Source of the DNA: Rhipicephalus microplus
Taxonomy: Eukaryota > Arthropoda > Arachnida > Ixodida > Ixodidae
Direction: 5' to 3'
DNA length: 64,000 nucleotides
NCBI RefSeq assembly: GCF_043290135.1
Contig: NC_134702.1
Location: forward strand, 77,046,417 to 77,110,416
Shown: positions 43,301-57,070 of the stretch, piece by piece
Layout of the letters: every line of letters starts with the position of its first letter
How positions within the stretch are numbered: the first letter of the stretch is position 1
Notes under the pieces: generated by a model
What the model was told of the DNA's origin: nothing
Database searches by the model: none
Seen by the model: the letters and a program-made list of their open reading frames with translations, nothing else
Program-made: the position numbers and the translations under genes

Positions 43301-45330
43301 AACCCACCTTGTTCACCTTACAAGATATAGGCAGTAGGGCTGCATGAATATATACAGTGTAAGGAACATTCAGTGTGGTTTCATATTAGCGTCAGCACTG
43401 CTTTGCATTACTACACGACGGCAGCGATATGCACCACTGCACGTAAACCATACGTTAAAGAGAAAACACATCTAGGACTTTCAGTTACAAGTTACTACTA
43501 TATATGTTAAAGGAGACAATGTATCTGTCTAGCCACTCGCCTGAATGTTGATTTAACACTCATGGAATATTTAACTGTGTACCTTTAGACGGTGCGCTCA
43601 AAATGGAAGCGACACAACCTTGGTGCAGATTGTGGGTAAGCAGCCGGTAATACGGCACCTGCGCAATATCCACCATCTTTGGAATAACAAATAAAAACAT
43701 AACAAAAACAAAAACATCTTAGCGATATTATCTATACGGAAAGCACGCCACCTGTATTGAAGTGTAAGCTGTGACTGGTAGGTCTTGCATGCCTCCTGTA
43801 TGGCGTGCACTGTTGTGGCTGTAACTATATACAACAAAAACTGTTTACCCGTTTGTAACGGCAGGTATATCTACTTATAAAGCAGCTTAACGCGCTTTTT
43901 TTTTTGGCTGTGCTTCGTCACAAAGCAAAAAAATGAGTTATCTGAGAGGCATGGTGAACCGGTATCCGAGCAACCATTGAGGCGAGATTCCCGTCAAACA
44001 TCATTGCGCAGTGCTCATCTTGACTTCGACGCGGATAAGCCAAGTTCTTCGTGTTCTGTGGTGCGTCGAGCACATTTGAATGAATTCAGGTCGACACGTG
44101 GCAGAAGTATTCGACAAAGCAACACAATCTCTATAGCCCCACCGCTGTACTGTAGTGCAATCCAGAGCGTTATTTTTATTTTAAAGGTTTTTTCTATTTC
44201 CGTATAGAATACAAGGTTCACCGAACAGAACGCCGCTCCAAGCATAGTTTCTTCACGATCAAGTACTTTATTGTAGATAGTCTGTTCGCCTACTTTGCCT
44301 TTATATATAGAGGCCTCCGAGATAATAATAGCGTGCCCGATACAAAACGCCGCGCGTTTACGGCTATACTCTACGTTATCAGACCTAAAGTTATTGGAGC
44401 AACGCTCGCAATGCTCGATGACGTACAACGCTATTGGACTTTGACCGCGTCCCGACCAACGACAGAATGCACACACGATGTGCGTTCGCGGCTCTCCTCC
44501 AGTCTTTCTTCAAATGAATATTTGGTCCCGCTGACGTGTGGGGTGCAGACAAAAGAGAAGCATAGATGTTCGCGCCATGCGAAACCCGGCTTCGAACAAT
44601 GAATATCAGTAGCTATTGACGTCAAGTGGACGTAAGGGAGAGCCACAGTCGCGCCTGCAATCTCAGACGCGATTATTTGTTCCCCGCTTTTTTTTTTCGT
44701 TTTTCTCGCAACGCCCTCGAGTGGCACTCGATGCTATGGGATACGAATAAGCACTGTCACACGGGACCGGCTTTATTCGCGCATCAGTAGCAGCTCCGGG
44801 CGTCATGTTGTGCACGAACGACGCGAATCAAGCTAGGCGCATGTGGAGATCGCCGCGATGCCCGGAAATCACCCCATTGCCCGGTAGACCAATCGATCGA
44901 TCGAAAATTCAATCAATCGATAAAGAATTGGCTACGTATCTCGTGCTTCTCTGCAAATGTAGCTGTTTGGGCCACTGTACCTCGTTTGAACTTTTGTGAT
45001 TTCTTCTATGTGACTTTGTTGAAATTATTTTATGATTTACGTATGTGATTGTACTGGTTGGCTTTTTATTTTTTATTATTTATGAATACTTTACCCTTTA
45101 TTACCAAAGCTATAGAAATTATATAAAATAAATGACTCACTGTTCTACTAGTTTCCTGTAAACCCCCTTTATGTTTTGTTAGGAGGTCCCCCTACAGTTT
45201 TCCCTCCGTGACCTATGAAGTTACACTTCTTATCCACCTTGTAATCTCGTCAAATTTCGTCAAATAAATTTCGTTTCGTTCGTAAAAAAAATACGATAAT
45301 ATTCTGGCGGCTTTTTTTGTGCATAACATC
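40314..45330. other. Large unannotated stretch
   Basis: About 5 kb without a recognised gene. The minus ORF 41151-41813 (220 codons) has a low-complexity translation that crosses C and A homopolymers (41539-41562) and no domain. ORFs near 43977-44602 are short. A (TTTA)n run lies at 42711-42737. Small AT-rich blocks occur near 43280 and 45100. Confidence 0.45.
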
Positions 45331-45650
45331 GCATTTTCCGCGCAGCTTAAGAAACACTAGGGTATTTATAATTACGTAGCTATCTATTTTGTAGTGAAGA
45401 AACACTCCACCTAATACTTTCGTATTGACGTTAAACCTCAGATATGCGTAATATTTGCTTTTTGTTCGACAATGTTCGCAACTATAAACGCAGCCACCAG
45501 TTCAATATGGCTGGACGTTCAGCGAGTGCTTAAACTTTGGCAGGGAGGCTGAATCGGGTGACATACAGACAGACAGACTGGTGGACCAAAATTTCTGGGC
45601 ACAAGTGTATACCAAGAAAAACTATCGTCTCTAAATAAAAGTATATCAGT
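45331..45650 (+). repeat. Third copy of the unclassified repeat found at 10355-11565
   Basis: Shares ACACTCCACCTAATACTTTC, ACGTTAAACCTCAGATATGC and ATATGGCTGGACGTTCAGCG with the units at 10932-11500, in the same order. It ends in ACAGACAGACAGAC and then GAAAAACTATCGTCTCTAAA, which is similar to 11226-11240. Confidence 0.6.
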
Positions 45651-45810
45651 GCGGCGAATGTAAGAACCGAATAACAAGTACGAAACTGAGGCAAGTACAT
45701 TTGTGTCTTGCTCCCATTTAGGCAGTACATTGCCATGCTTTCAGTTTTTGTAGACCCTTGGAGAGCCAGATTTTTCTACGTGGTCCCTGAGACATGCAGA
45801 TAAAGTATTT

Positions 45811-45843
<33 letters not shown>

Positions 45844-46207
45844 GCAGTAATACTTACAGCAAACTATGCGCCAGCAAACTCACCCAGTCAGCAGCACTTG
45901 TCTTAATAACCCGTTGCTTGGGTAAGCGGCAAAACAAAAACTAAAAAAAAAGAATGGAGAAAACATTTGCATTGGAAAACAGCAAGAAAGTATTACGGAC
46001 GACCACTCTATTAATCTGAAAATTCGTTGGCTAATACCGCAGCCTGCTCACGATATATTTGACTTTGCTGAACTCTCCAGGCTCAGATTTGTTACCACTG
46101 CCTACCACGTTTCTTTGATCGCTTGTTGCCATTCTGTAGCCTCGTCTTGAGTGTGTAGTTTTTTTTTATGGGTGCCTAAAAAACCCAACACTATGTGTCG
46201 GAGCCTG
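45651..46207. other. Unannotated stretch with (TC)n
   Basis: No gene recognised. A (TC)n run lies at 45811-45842. Confidence 0.5.
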
Positions 46208-46563
46208 TCAGGTTGATTCCGGTATCGACATGAAGTTTGCAAAATTTCTGCCCCATTGCACTGGAAAACCCAGCGTGCAGGCAGCCGTTCGTATCATCGC
46301 ACGCGTGTCTCTCTGTGTTTGAGCCGAGGGGCGTTTCTCGCCGCCGCGACCGCGTCTTCGCCGACAGCGTTCCGCGACACTGACGCTTATCGACGTATTG
46401 CGTGATGCCCCGTGTGGCTCTCGAGAAAACTTCCTCGGGGTGTCGCGTGCGCGTGGCGATTGCCGGGGCCGTTGTAATGCGTACTCGAACACATCGATTT
46501 CTCCATTGACGCTACAGAGCAATTCGTGCCTCAGAAGGACGTTGTGATCGAGTAGCAGCTTTC
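46208..46563 (-). CDS. Possible exon or gene fragment of unknown function
   Basis: On the minus strand the polypyrimidine-like CTTGCGGCTTCTATCGCCAG (about 46564-46583) resembles a splice acceptor. The following frame is open for about 118 codons to a stop at 46208. The first part (KLLLDHNVLLRHELLCSVNG and onward) has a protein-like composition. The second part is Arg- and Ser-rich and may be non-coding. No family is recognised and no donor or neighbouring exon was found, so this is a low-confidence candidate. Confidence 0.2.
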
Positions 46564-46627
46564 TGGCGATAGAAGCCGCAAGATAAACACGAGGGTAACG
46601 ATGAAAAATATGAAAAAAAAGGAGCAT

Positions 46628-47961
46628 GGAGAACCAAGAGTGGCTTACTTAACGTCAAAGTTTCGTCGGTGACACACAAGCATGTGCCCGTACACGATTG
46701 AAATATACAAGAGTGTGAAGCCGTGGGCTAATAGCACGCATGCATTTATAACCTTCAAACAACAAGTCCATTCCTTCCAGATACAAAAAAAAAAAGAAAA
46801 CATTATGGGACACGAAAGCATCAATAGCGTTTCTCACCATGTAATGATTGCTACATTTCTAGCACATATATTTAAGACACCTTATGCATTTTATGTACGG
46901 AAACCACGAAACGTCTGCCAGTCACGCTGTGGTGGCGAATCGTACTGGAGTGCTTCCGGTTGGTGGAGCATATAGCTGCAGGATGAGGAACTGAGGGAGA
47001 AGAATGTCGGACGAACAAAGACGAAACCTTTCCGTCTCCTTTCGCCTGTGTAAGTTGTATTCGCCAGGGCTTAGCCAGCGCATTTCATTCGCCATTGCAT
47101 GACCAGTTCGTTTCTCCAAAAACTCATAAATATAAGCTTAAAGTTGTAACTGCATTCTGAACACGTCAAAATGCAGACACGCCAACACATTGAGAATAGT
47201 GCTGAGAAAAAAAAAGTAGAGAGAGAGAGAGAGAGAGAGTATAACCTCGGTGTTTCTTTTCTTTGTGAGCTCGCGTTCAGTTTAGCACCAGTACACGCAT
47301 GTTACTGGCCCATGAAACGACCGCTCCTTAAGACCTCCTCCATCAACATAACGACACGAATATTCGCGAACGTGAGAAAGCGACTCGTGTATTTCGAATG
47401 CGCCCCACAATTCACAACACGGGAAAGAAGTCGCCTTACAGGAGTGACACCCTGTGCTATAGACGCCTCAAGATAACATCCTCGCCACACTGTTTACCCC
47501 ATGTTAGCAGGTCGCAGTGTAGACTATTTCCCGCAAAACATCTAGGTGCCGCCATCTTGGTCTGTCGAACCAATGCTTTGTTGGTTTTCTACATCGTGAC
47601 GTGACTCATTGCGGCCATGAAAAGACGTGTGCATCAATCCAGCCGTTTTCATGCAAATATGATTCTATCGCAACACGGTTCGTTTTGTTGTTAAAGATAC
47701 GCAATACAAAAATTAGCGCCCCCTATGGTGGTACTGAAACCCATCCCTAAAATAGTATATACGACGAGCAATAAATGCCTCTAATATGGACCATGTCGAA
47801 GCACAAAGAAAGATAAATAGAACAAGATAGAAGGATTGCGGTCGTGTGGAATGAAACTAAAAGGAGCACCAGAAAAAAGTGCCGAAGGTTTATTACAAAT
47901 TTTCGTGAGCATAGACGATACCTTCACAACGGAGTACGTGATTATTGTGTCAAACACCAAA
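46628..47961. other. Unannotated stretch
   Basis: No recognised gene. A (GA)n run lies at 47217-47239. Confidence 0.5.
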
Positions 47962-48005
47962 TAAAAAATGAGTACTTCTTTCATAAAAAATGAGTACTTC
48001 TTTCA
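47962..48005. repeat. 22-bp perfect tandem duplication
   Basis: The unit beginning TAAAAAATGAGTACTTC occurs twice, at 47962-47983 and 47984-48005, without difference. Confidence 0.95.
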
Positions 48006-48086
48006 TGTGCGAACTAAGATAAAAAGTGAAACAAATTTAGTGTAGTGTAGGCCCTATCAACCAATATATAGTTTAAGTGATTCTCA

Positions 48087-48372
<286 letters not shown>

Positions 48373-48461
<89 letters not shown>
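48373..48461. repeat. (TA)n microsatellite, about 89 bp
   Basis: Uninterrupted TA repeats, right of the structured insert. Confidence 0.98.
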
Positions 48462-48465
<4 letters not shown>

Positions 48466-49308
48466 GGCTAACCATTGCCCGTCAAGATAGCACGTTTTGC
48501 TCGCATGTCCCTTGAATGAATCTCCCGTACATTTTCTCCTCACACATTGAGCAATAAATGCCGTAATACCGATGCCTGTTGTAAATGCGCAGTGTTGCAC
48601 CAAAGAGACGTGGACGCTCCACCCCGAGTCGGCCTCAAAATTCCCCTGTCGTTCGGCCCACTGTCGTCACATCGCAGCGGCGGCGTAAACAACGTTGTCC
48701 CGTCGGGCCTGCTGGCAGCTCCGCGCAGGATGCACGGCTTCAAGCCACATCCGTCTCAACCAGCGTTTGTTGACGTCATCCCTGCAGCTGAGACTCGCCC
48801 CGCGTGTCTAGTCTCTGTCCTCCCCGACGTGGTTTTCTCTTTTTTTAAAAATAAACAGAAAAGGGAGCAAAAAAAAAAAAAAAACTGGGCTGCCGCAAAA
48901 AGCGCTCGCTGATCGAATGAGCGGAACGTGTGTCGCTAAAGCTGCGAGCGATACATGTCGCGGAACACCTGTGCCATATACCCTAGTACGCTGATAGTTT
49001 TTTTCTTTTTTGTGGATAGCTTCTAATCGTTATGTAGCACACGCCTCTTCTTCGTTACTTATTTTGTATTTATTGATTTATATTTGAAAGGGATGAAGAT
49101 CATCGTATTCCCCCCCCCCCAAAAAAAAAAGAAGCACTGGCCCCATTACAACGTTAACAAACCCTTTTCTTCTTCCTCCTCCTGAACTTTGTCGACCGCT
49201 GGCAGCACTCGACAAGGTATATAGTGCGGTATTACATGTACATTTACAAGCTTATAGGCGGTAAAATCAAACGCTCGTGTGAATGGGGCGGAATCGATAC
49301 ACCGGCTG

Positions 49309-49310
<2 letters not shown>
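48462..49310. other. Unannotated stretch
   Basis: No recognised gene. The plus ORF at 48547-48912 shows no domain and ends in an A run. C and A runs lie at 49111-49130. Confidence 0.45.

Positions 49311-49361
<51 letters not shown>
49311..49361. repeat. (GA)n microsatellite
   Basis: About 50 bp of GA repeats. Confidence 0.98.
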
Positions 49362-49365
<4 letters not shown>

Positions 49366-49463
49366 TTTTGCCTTCAAGCCGATTGGATAAGGAACACCAC
49401 GTGGCTTCTTCGATATAATCAGACGACGCGAACAGGCCCTTTGGTCGATCTTTAACGCGGGCA

Positions 49464-49687
49464 CAGTTCGCCGCGGTGGTGTACTGGTCGCGGAGCTCGG
49501 CTGCTGAACCGAAGGTCACGGGTTCGATACCGCGGCCGTGGCTGTCGCATTTCGCTGAAGGCGAAACGATGGAGGCCTGCGTACTGTGCGATGTCAGGGC
49601 ACGGTAAGGAACGCCAGATGGTCAAAATTTCCGGACCCCTCCAATTGAACGTCTCGCATATATCGTGGTTTTGGGACTTAAGAACTC
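49464..49687 (+). mobile_element. tRNA-derived SINE, second family, ending in TAA array
   Basis: The head has GCCGCGGTGGTGTACTGGTC and a B box GGGTTCGATACC. The body has GTACTGTGCGATGTCAGGGC, GGAACGCCAGATGGTCAAAA and TCGTGGTTTTGGGAC. The 3' end runs directly into a TAA array. GATCTTTA occurs at 49447-49454 and 49959-49966 as a possible but poorly placed duplication. Belongs with the copies at 9643 and 52119 rather than with the Ruka type. Confidence 0.8.
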
Positions 49688-49946
<259 letters not shown>

Positions 49947-50478
49947 TACTTTGTCCATGATCTTTACACTTGCATATGGTGGAGCATGAAAAGAAAGCTG
50001 CAGGGACCGCGTGCACCGAGCCGACGCACGAACGCGGTTCCGCGCTCATTGAATACGTGTCGAAATCCCCAGATGCCCGCGCACGTGTTGCATCCCTGAA
50101 CCTTACGCTGTACGCTATCATTCACAGCGCAAGCTGAGACCAGAATCCAGCCATGCTTGCCGAGTGCGCGGGGACGGACGAACGGTAATTTTAGAGCACG
50201 CTCCTCAAGTTGATGAGGGTATGAAGTTGGGCTTCTTGATGATGCACCGCTAGAATTTCGCACATGGCGGGATACTTTAGGCTTAGCCTCTTCTCTCGCC
50301 CTACGTCAAATTTTTGCGCCATGTTAACAGCTCGTTATGTTACTGTGTTATGCTGTGAGCCGAGGGAAAGGGGGGGAGGGGGCACGAGACGCGCGCCATG
50401 CGCGGACACTTCACTGGAGCAGTCCAAATTATGTGTAGCATTAGTTAGACTGTTTGAACACAGTTCTGCTGAAAAAGT

Positions 50479-50748
50479 GTTTAGTAAAACTGATTGATAT
50501 GTGAGGTTTAACGTCCCAAAACCACCATATGATTATGAGAGATGCCGTATAGTGGAAGGCTCCGGAAATTTTCGACCACCTGGGGTTCTTTAACGTGCAC
50601 CCAAATCTGAACACAACGGCCTACCCCATTTTCTCCTCCATCGAAAAAGCAGCCGCCGCCACCGCCGGGATTCGATCCCGCGACCTGAGGGTTAGCAGTC
50701 AAGTATCTTAGCCACTGGACCACCGTGGCGGGGAGGGTTTAGTATAAC
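50479..50748 (-). mobile_element. Ruka-type SINE, minus strand, with 12-bp TSD
   Basis: The body is about 50491-50736, diverged from the others in places (ATGCCGTATAGTGG, CTACCCCATTTTC). The duplications GTTTAGTAAAAC (50479-50490) and GTTTAGTATAAC (50737-50748) differ at one site. Confidence 0.88.
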
Positions 50749-51189
50749 CCATACTTACAAAGAGGGCTGCTGTTCTTACAAACACTATCTATTACCATAA
50801 TGTTAACAGGAGGTCCCGATACAGTCTTCCAATTTGAGGCCTCCTTATGTATAGTACACACATCTAACATTACTGTATTCGTATCATTTTTTAAAACGTA
50901 AAACCGCCCCTCTCATCTATTTCTTCCTTTCTTCAGTACCCTCGCATCGTTTGTAGTTTCAGCCTGCTAGATGTAAGTTGGGAGCCATTCTTTTTATGTT
51001 CTTCGTGAAACGCTCCCGTACGGCAGGGATATTGAAGAGTGCTGCTTATGAGCTTCTCCGCGGGATAATTAAAGCCATTACAGATACATTCCCTACATAT
51101 TTACAGTTACCGATGAATGAAAGGTGCGCATGGGATGCAACTGCTTCCTGGGGCATACTGATGTGCTGAGGGAAGAATTTTTTTTTTTT
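50749..51189. other. Unannotated stretch
   Basis: No gene or repeat recognised. Confidence 0.5.
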
Positions 51190-51475
51190 AGTTTTCGAAA
51201 GCCTGCCCTTAGGCAGAACAAGAATGTTAAGGAATCTTGGACGTGTGCTTCGACAGCGCAGAAAGCGACTAAAGCGCTACTGCAGTACCTGAACACAACA
51301 AACCTTAGCGACCACCTGTAGACTGCTTGTGCTCCCCCAAGCGTGCGTGTGATCATGTGTATCTTCCATCTCTCTCCTATCTCTTCTCTCTCTTTTCTTC
51401 CTTTCCCCAGTGCAGGGTAGCAAGCCCGACGTGCATCTGGTTAACCTCCCTGTCTTTTCCTGCATCTCTCTCTCT
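51190..51475 (+). mobile_element. 5'-truncated non-LTR retrotransposon 3' end
   Basis: The frame ending at 51321 gives STAQKATKALLQYLNTTNLS and a short end before the stop, homologous to the C-terminus at 17772-18398. The tail has CAGTGCAGGGTAGCAAGCCC and GTTAACCTCCCTGTC followed by CT repeats. Confidence 0.75.
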
Positions 51476-52118
51476 TCGGAAAGGTCTATCGAACGACGCT
51501 TGAGCCGAAAAACGATGTTTGAGAGTTTCAACTCTTCGAGATGAGATTCAACTCTTCGAAAAGCAAGCTGTCACTTTTTTTAGAAGGCATTCATGTACGT
51601 CTATTGCGGAAACTTTAGGCATTCAACGTTAACTGTAAGGACGCTCAACGTGATATCAAAAGAACAGTAAGTAAACCAGCAGCCAAAGAACAAATTTAAC
51701 CAATGCTAGACAACGTTAGCCACTCTTTACTCAACATTAGCCAATGTTGACATAAAAAATATTATTACCAAGGTTCCACCAGCCACCACTGTGTACCTTA
51801 AAGGTGCCACAACTTAGCAACCTACAAAATAAGATCTATTTCCTCCCGGTGCTGTCAAAGAACAATTTTTATTAACAAAAATTTAGGGCAGCCACCCGCG
51901 ATTACGCCCGGCGTACACCCGACAGAATCGTTCGCACTGTGAACCCGTAGAGCTTTCTTCATCGCAGCACTGTAGTGTCTCAGGAGAAGCCAGACGTCTT
52001 GGGTTAGTGTCAATTCAGGTCACGAAGGAAAAGACCGGAGGACGCGCTCACGTAAGATGATTCGGGCTTTGTAATCAATGTAAGTTTCACAAAAGTTGCG
52101 TACGCTGCACTGAATCGC
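51476..52118. other. Unannotated stretch
   Basis: No recognised gene. The word TTCAACTCTTCGA is duplicated at about 51527 and 51548. Confidence 0.5.
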
Positions 52119-52270
52119 TAGTTCGCCGTGGTGGAGCAAAAGTTAAGGTGCTCGGCTGCTGACTCGAAGGTTACGGGTTCGATCCTAGCCGCGGTGGTCG
52201 GAGGAGGAATGGCAGAGAGCTATGTATACTGTGCAATGTCAGGGCATGTTAAACAACGCGAGAGCGTTGA
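52119..52270 (+). mobile_element. Degenerate SINE, second family
   Basis: The head keeps TCGCCGTGGTGGAGC, GGTGCTCGGCTGCTGAC and GGGTTCGATCCTAG. The body keeps GTATACTGTGCAATGTCAGG. The 3' half has lost the conserved blocks and no duplication was found. Confidence 0.75.
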
Positions 52271-53335
<1,065 letters not shown>

Positions 53336-55222
53336 AGAGAGGCGGAAAGCGCGCTGACAGAAAGACTGCCCCTGGCCTCCGCGTTGATATTGGCTCGCTT
53401 ATGCACTTTATGAGTTCAGTATACAAACGACTCTCAAAGGAGAAGTGACATCAATGTGGGAAGAAAGAAAATACAAAGAAAAAGAAAACATGGGGCACAG
53501 AATCTTTGCCACACGAGGAGCAGAAGTTAGTTGTACGATGTATATTTTGCGTTTAAACGTGTAACCGACTGAGTGCTGGCAACGAGGTTGTTTTTTTTTT
53601 TCGAAGGGGGGGGGGGCAATTATAGCCACCACTTTAAAATCAATAGATCCACCGAAGAAAGCTTTTCACGGTCAGAACGACGACGCAGTGCAAGCGAACG
53701 GGAAAGAAAGTAAATAACAGTGACATAAAGTAACATGCCGACTGTTAGGCCTCAGCTTATACGTAAGCGCATTTTTTTTTTACAAACGCAGATTACGGAA
53801 CTATACGCCACATCAATACGACAGTTGGCTTACGCACAGGCAAATCAAATTCAGCTACTTTTAGTAAAATAACATTGCTGTTTCAGGTTAGGGGCCCACA
53901 TCTCTGCCAGTCGCCGCGTTGCCGCTTCTTTTCCTGGCACGACTCGTTAATTGCTGCAGGCATCGTATGACTGACACACCGCGCGGTTGTTCCACATTTA
54001 GGAGGCCGTTATGAGACACGCGCCGAGCCAGGCTAGTATATGGTGTCGCAACTCGACCTCCGGAAAAGGGGAAGCGGACGAAAAAGACGGAAGCAACAAG
54101 GAGGCCACGTTGCAAGGCCGAGACGTCAACATTATACAGCTACAGCGAGTGAAAGCTGCTAGTATCACCAAGACCTCTCCTCCCTACTGGCCGGCCCTCT
54201 TCACCCGTGCTGAACATAAACATCCCCACCACTCCACTGCTCTAAGTTGCACACAGTGCCAAGCTGGGGCCATCAGGTGTCGCATCAAGTGCAATCACAG
54301 CTTATTCGTCTTGTTGCGTGTAAAAATCTGGAGTCTATTTCTTCTTCGCGAGTTGCGAAGTGAGCCGCGGGCTTGCTCGGTCTAAGGGGGGCTATTTTCA
54401 ACTCTCTCTGTGCTTGTATGTGCGCGAGCGTGTTTGTCTTCATCTGTGTGTGCACGTTTGTGTATATGTGTTTATGAGTTTGTCTTCATGTGCCTTCGTA
54501 GGCACATGTGTACCAATGTCCTGTGTATACGTGTGCTCCCACGTGTGCTTGTTGTAACTGCCGTCACCCTTTACGTCCCGATTGCCCAGGTAAGTCAATT
54601 TTGGCTCTAACGACGTGGTGAACATAGACGTGCCTGACGTGTTTACGCTCTTCGCTTGTTTGGTGCCAACAGCCATTCTTCGACCCTCACAAAGTGGTTG
54701 TGTAGAAATTACGTCGTGACCCCCCGAATTTCCCCACTGCTTTTCCCGCGGCGCTGGGGTCGGATGCGGTTTTGTCACTTATTAGTGTCATTTTACAAGT
54801 ATTTGTGTGCAACGTTACGTCGTTCAGCGCCTTCAGTTTCACACGTTGCGGTCCTGACTAACCAAGGCGTAATGCATTCTGTGAAGCATTACGCTGTTTT
54901 GTAGAATTTATAATACACGGATATCACGGTTGTTTTAGGAACACCCAGTAGATAATCCGATCAGTTAATGAAGAGTCGACTTCGCTTCCTTCCAAAATAT
55001 AAATGTGAAGTATAAAGCAAACACGCTAGTGCGAAAATCAAAGCAGGCTTATTTAACGCTCTACAGCTTTTTATACGCGGTGTTATATGAGGGCGAGTCA
55101 TGGACCTTGTGCAAATACCAAGCTAAAAAAGTAACGTCTTTGTAGCTCTGGTACTTGGCATAGGGTCTCAATTCTGCGAATTTCAGATAAAATCAGTATT
55201 TAGGTCGTAAGTAAGATCGAAT
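53336..55222. other. Unannotated stretch with small hairpin
   Basis: About 1.9 kb without a recognised gene. CATGTGCCT at 54487-54495 pairs exactly with 54500-54508 around a TCGT loop, inside GT-rich DNA. T and G runs lie at 53590-53615. Confidence 0.45.
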
Positions 55223-55479
55223 CTGAATGTTGCCCCGCCGCGGTGGTCTAGTGGCTAAGGTACTCGGCTGCTGATCCGCAGGTCGCGGGATCGAATCCCG
55301 GCTGCGGCGGCTGCATTTCCGATGGAGGCGGAAATATTGTAGGCCAATGTGCTCAGATGTGGGTGCACGTTAAAGAACCCCAGGTGGTCAAAATTTCCGG
55401 AGCCCTCCACTACGGCGTTTCTCATAATCATATGGTGGTTTTGGAACGTTAAACCACAAATCAATCAAAACTAAATGTT
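55223..55479 (+). mobile_element. Ruka-type SINE with short TSD
   Basis: The body is about 55232-55470, with a clean head (GTGGTCTAGTGGCTAAGG, GGGATCGAATCCCGG) and a short (ATCA) tail. A possible 9-bp duplication, CTGAATGTT (55223-55231) and CTAAATGTT (55471-55479), differs at one site. Confidence 0.88.
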
Positions 55480-56205
55480 TTCTTCCAAGCGACGACCATA
55501 AAGCTGTAGCTCTCTTAATTTTTTGTTTCACTTCACGCACACTGCCGAGTCAACGGAAAGTAAATCATTGCTAGCCGAAGAAGAAAACAAGATAAAAAAA
55601 GCTGGCGTCACCAGGCCAGTCTAGATCCATGAAATTCAACGGGCCCCAAGAAAATGTTCTAGCTATATCAAGAAAAAAAACTAGCATTAAGCTTATTTCA
55701 TTGGCATTCAAACAACGGTCATAGTGTCATTAAAAGTCGAAAGCTAACGAATGGCACGCAAAGTACTGCGCGCGTAAGCATCGGACAAATGTAACCCATT
55801 ACGTACATTTCTCGTCGTTCCCAACAGGCCGCGTGCGGAGTACATATGCAGAAAAACGGTCCGCTTATCGGAGCCCGATCGCCACACTGTTTATTACGAA
55901 GACACACGCATTGCTTTACGGAGTAAACATTCAGAGTCGCTTATCGAACGTGAAAACCTAGCCGCCATTTCAGCCCGCAGGGAAGGGTAAGTACGCACCA
56001 GGGACCGTGAACTTTAGTGCCACGAAACATTGCCGATAATAAAATAAAAAAAACACGAAGAAACGGCAAAAAGTACTGTGCCATAAGATAGTTATCGTAA
56101 GTGTGCATCAAGCACGACCGCCGTGAGCACGACGTTTTGGCCGCTCTGCTTGACACACTAAACTTCGCAATGTATTTAGCGCACCTTTATTGACAGGCAA
56201 AGTAT
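55480..56205. other. Unannotated stretch
   Basis: No recognised gene or repeat. Confidence 0.5.
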
Positions 56206-56468
56206 CAAAATGAATACGGTTGATATGTGGGGTTTAACGTCCCAAAACCACCATTTGATTATGAGAGACGCCGCAGTGGAGGGCTCCGGAAATTTAGACC
56301 ACCTGGGGTTCTTTAACGTGCACCCAAATCTGAGCACACGGGCCTACAACATTTCCGCCTCCATCGGAAATGCAGCCGCCGCAGCCGGGAATCGAACCCG
56401 CGACCTGCGGGTCAGCAGCCGAGTACCTTAGCCACTAGACCACCACGGCGGGGCCAAAATGAATACGG
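56206..56468 (-). mobile_element. Ruka-type SINE, minus strand, with perfect 14-bp TSD
   Basis: The body is about 56220-56454 and keeps all conserved blocks. The duplications CAAAATGAATACGG at 56206-56219 and 56455-56468 are identical, so this is likely one of the younger insertions in the window. Confidence 0.95.
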
Positions 56469-56974
56469 CTAAAGCGGAAAAAATACAGAGAAAGTCCAGT
56501 GAAATTAGAGACGTCACTGTGACGGGCCAGCAACAGGTGTTTAGGTACTAAATTCCATGAAATAAACATTGAAATCTGCTTTGTATGCTAATAACAAAGT
56601 TTCTGATGTCAAGTTAACGAGCGTGTACATAGAGCTTTGAAAAGATCCTATGCTAACCCTGAGCTTTTGATTGTTGCGACTTTTGTACCATTAGAGAAAC
56701 AAGAATTTAAAAACATGGAGTGATTGAAGAAAAAAAAAGGGCCTGATAACGAAGATACTTCATCTGAATTTCCTGCGCTGGGAAAGAAAGCTTGAAAAAT
56801 AAGATGACCGAGGAAATAAGTCAGCAAAGTACACGCACAGGCCACGCCGATGCCGTGTCCGTATAGTTAAATTCGTCTTCACCTGTCGCATAAACTGACG
56901 CACCTCATTAAATGCGTGAGCACATCTAGGTCAATGTGTGTCTAACATACCGGACGAATGAGAAGTACGATAAT
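56469..56974. other. Unannotated stretch
   Basis: No recognised gene or repeat. Confidence 0.5.
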
Positions 56975-57070
56975 TGAAGGAGGAAGGAAGCAACAAAAGG
57001 GAGAAGGCAGAAAGGTTAACCAGAAAGACGTACGTTTGGCTACCCTACACTGGGGGATTAGGAAAGGGAA
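56975..57070 (-). mobile_element. Non-LTR 3' tail fragment, minus strand
   Basis: Contains AAAGGTTAACCAGAAAGACG and TTTGGCTACCCTACACTGGG, the reverse complement of the shared tail. Confidence 0.6.

Noticed and set aside
56210..56431. ORFs reading WGLTSQNHHMIMRDAVVEGS (several places)
   Set aside because: These recur because they are translations of the Ruka-type SINE on its reverse strand, not of a protein family.
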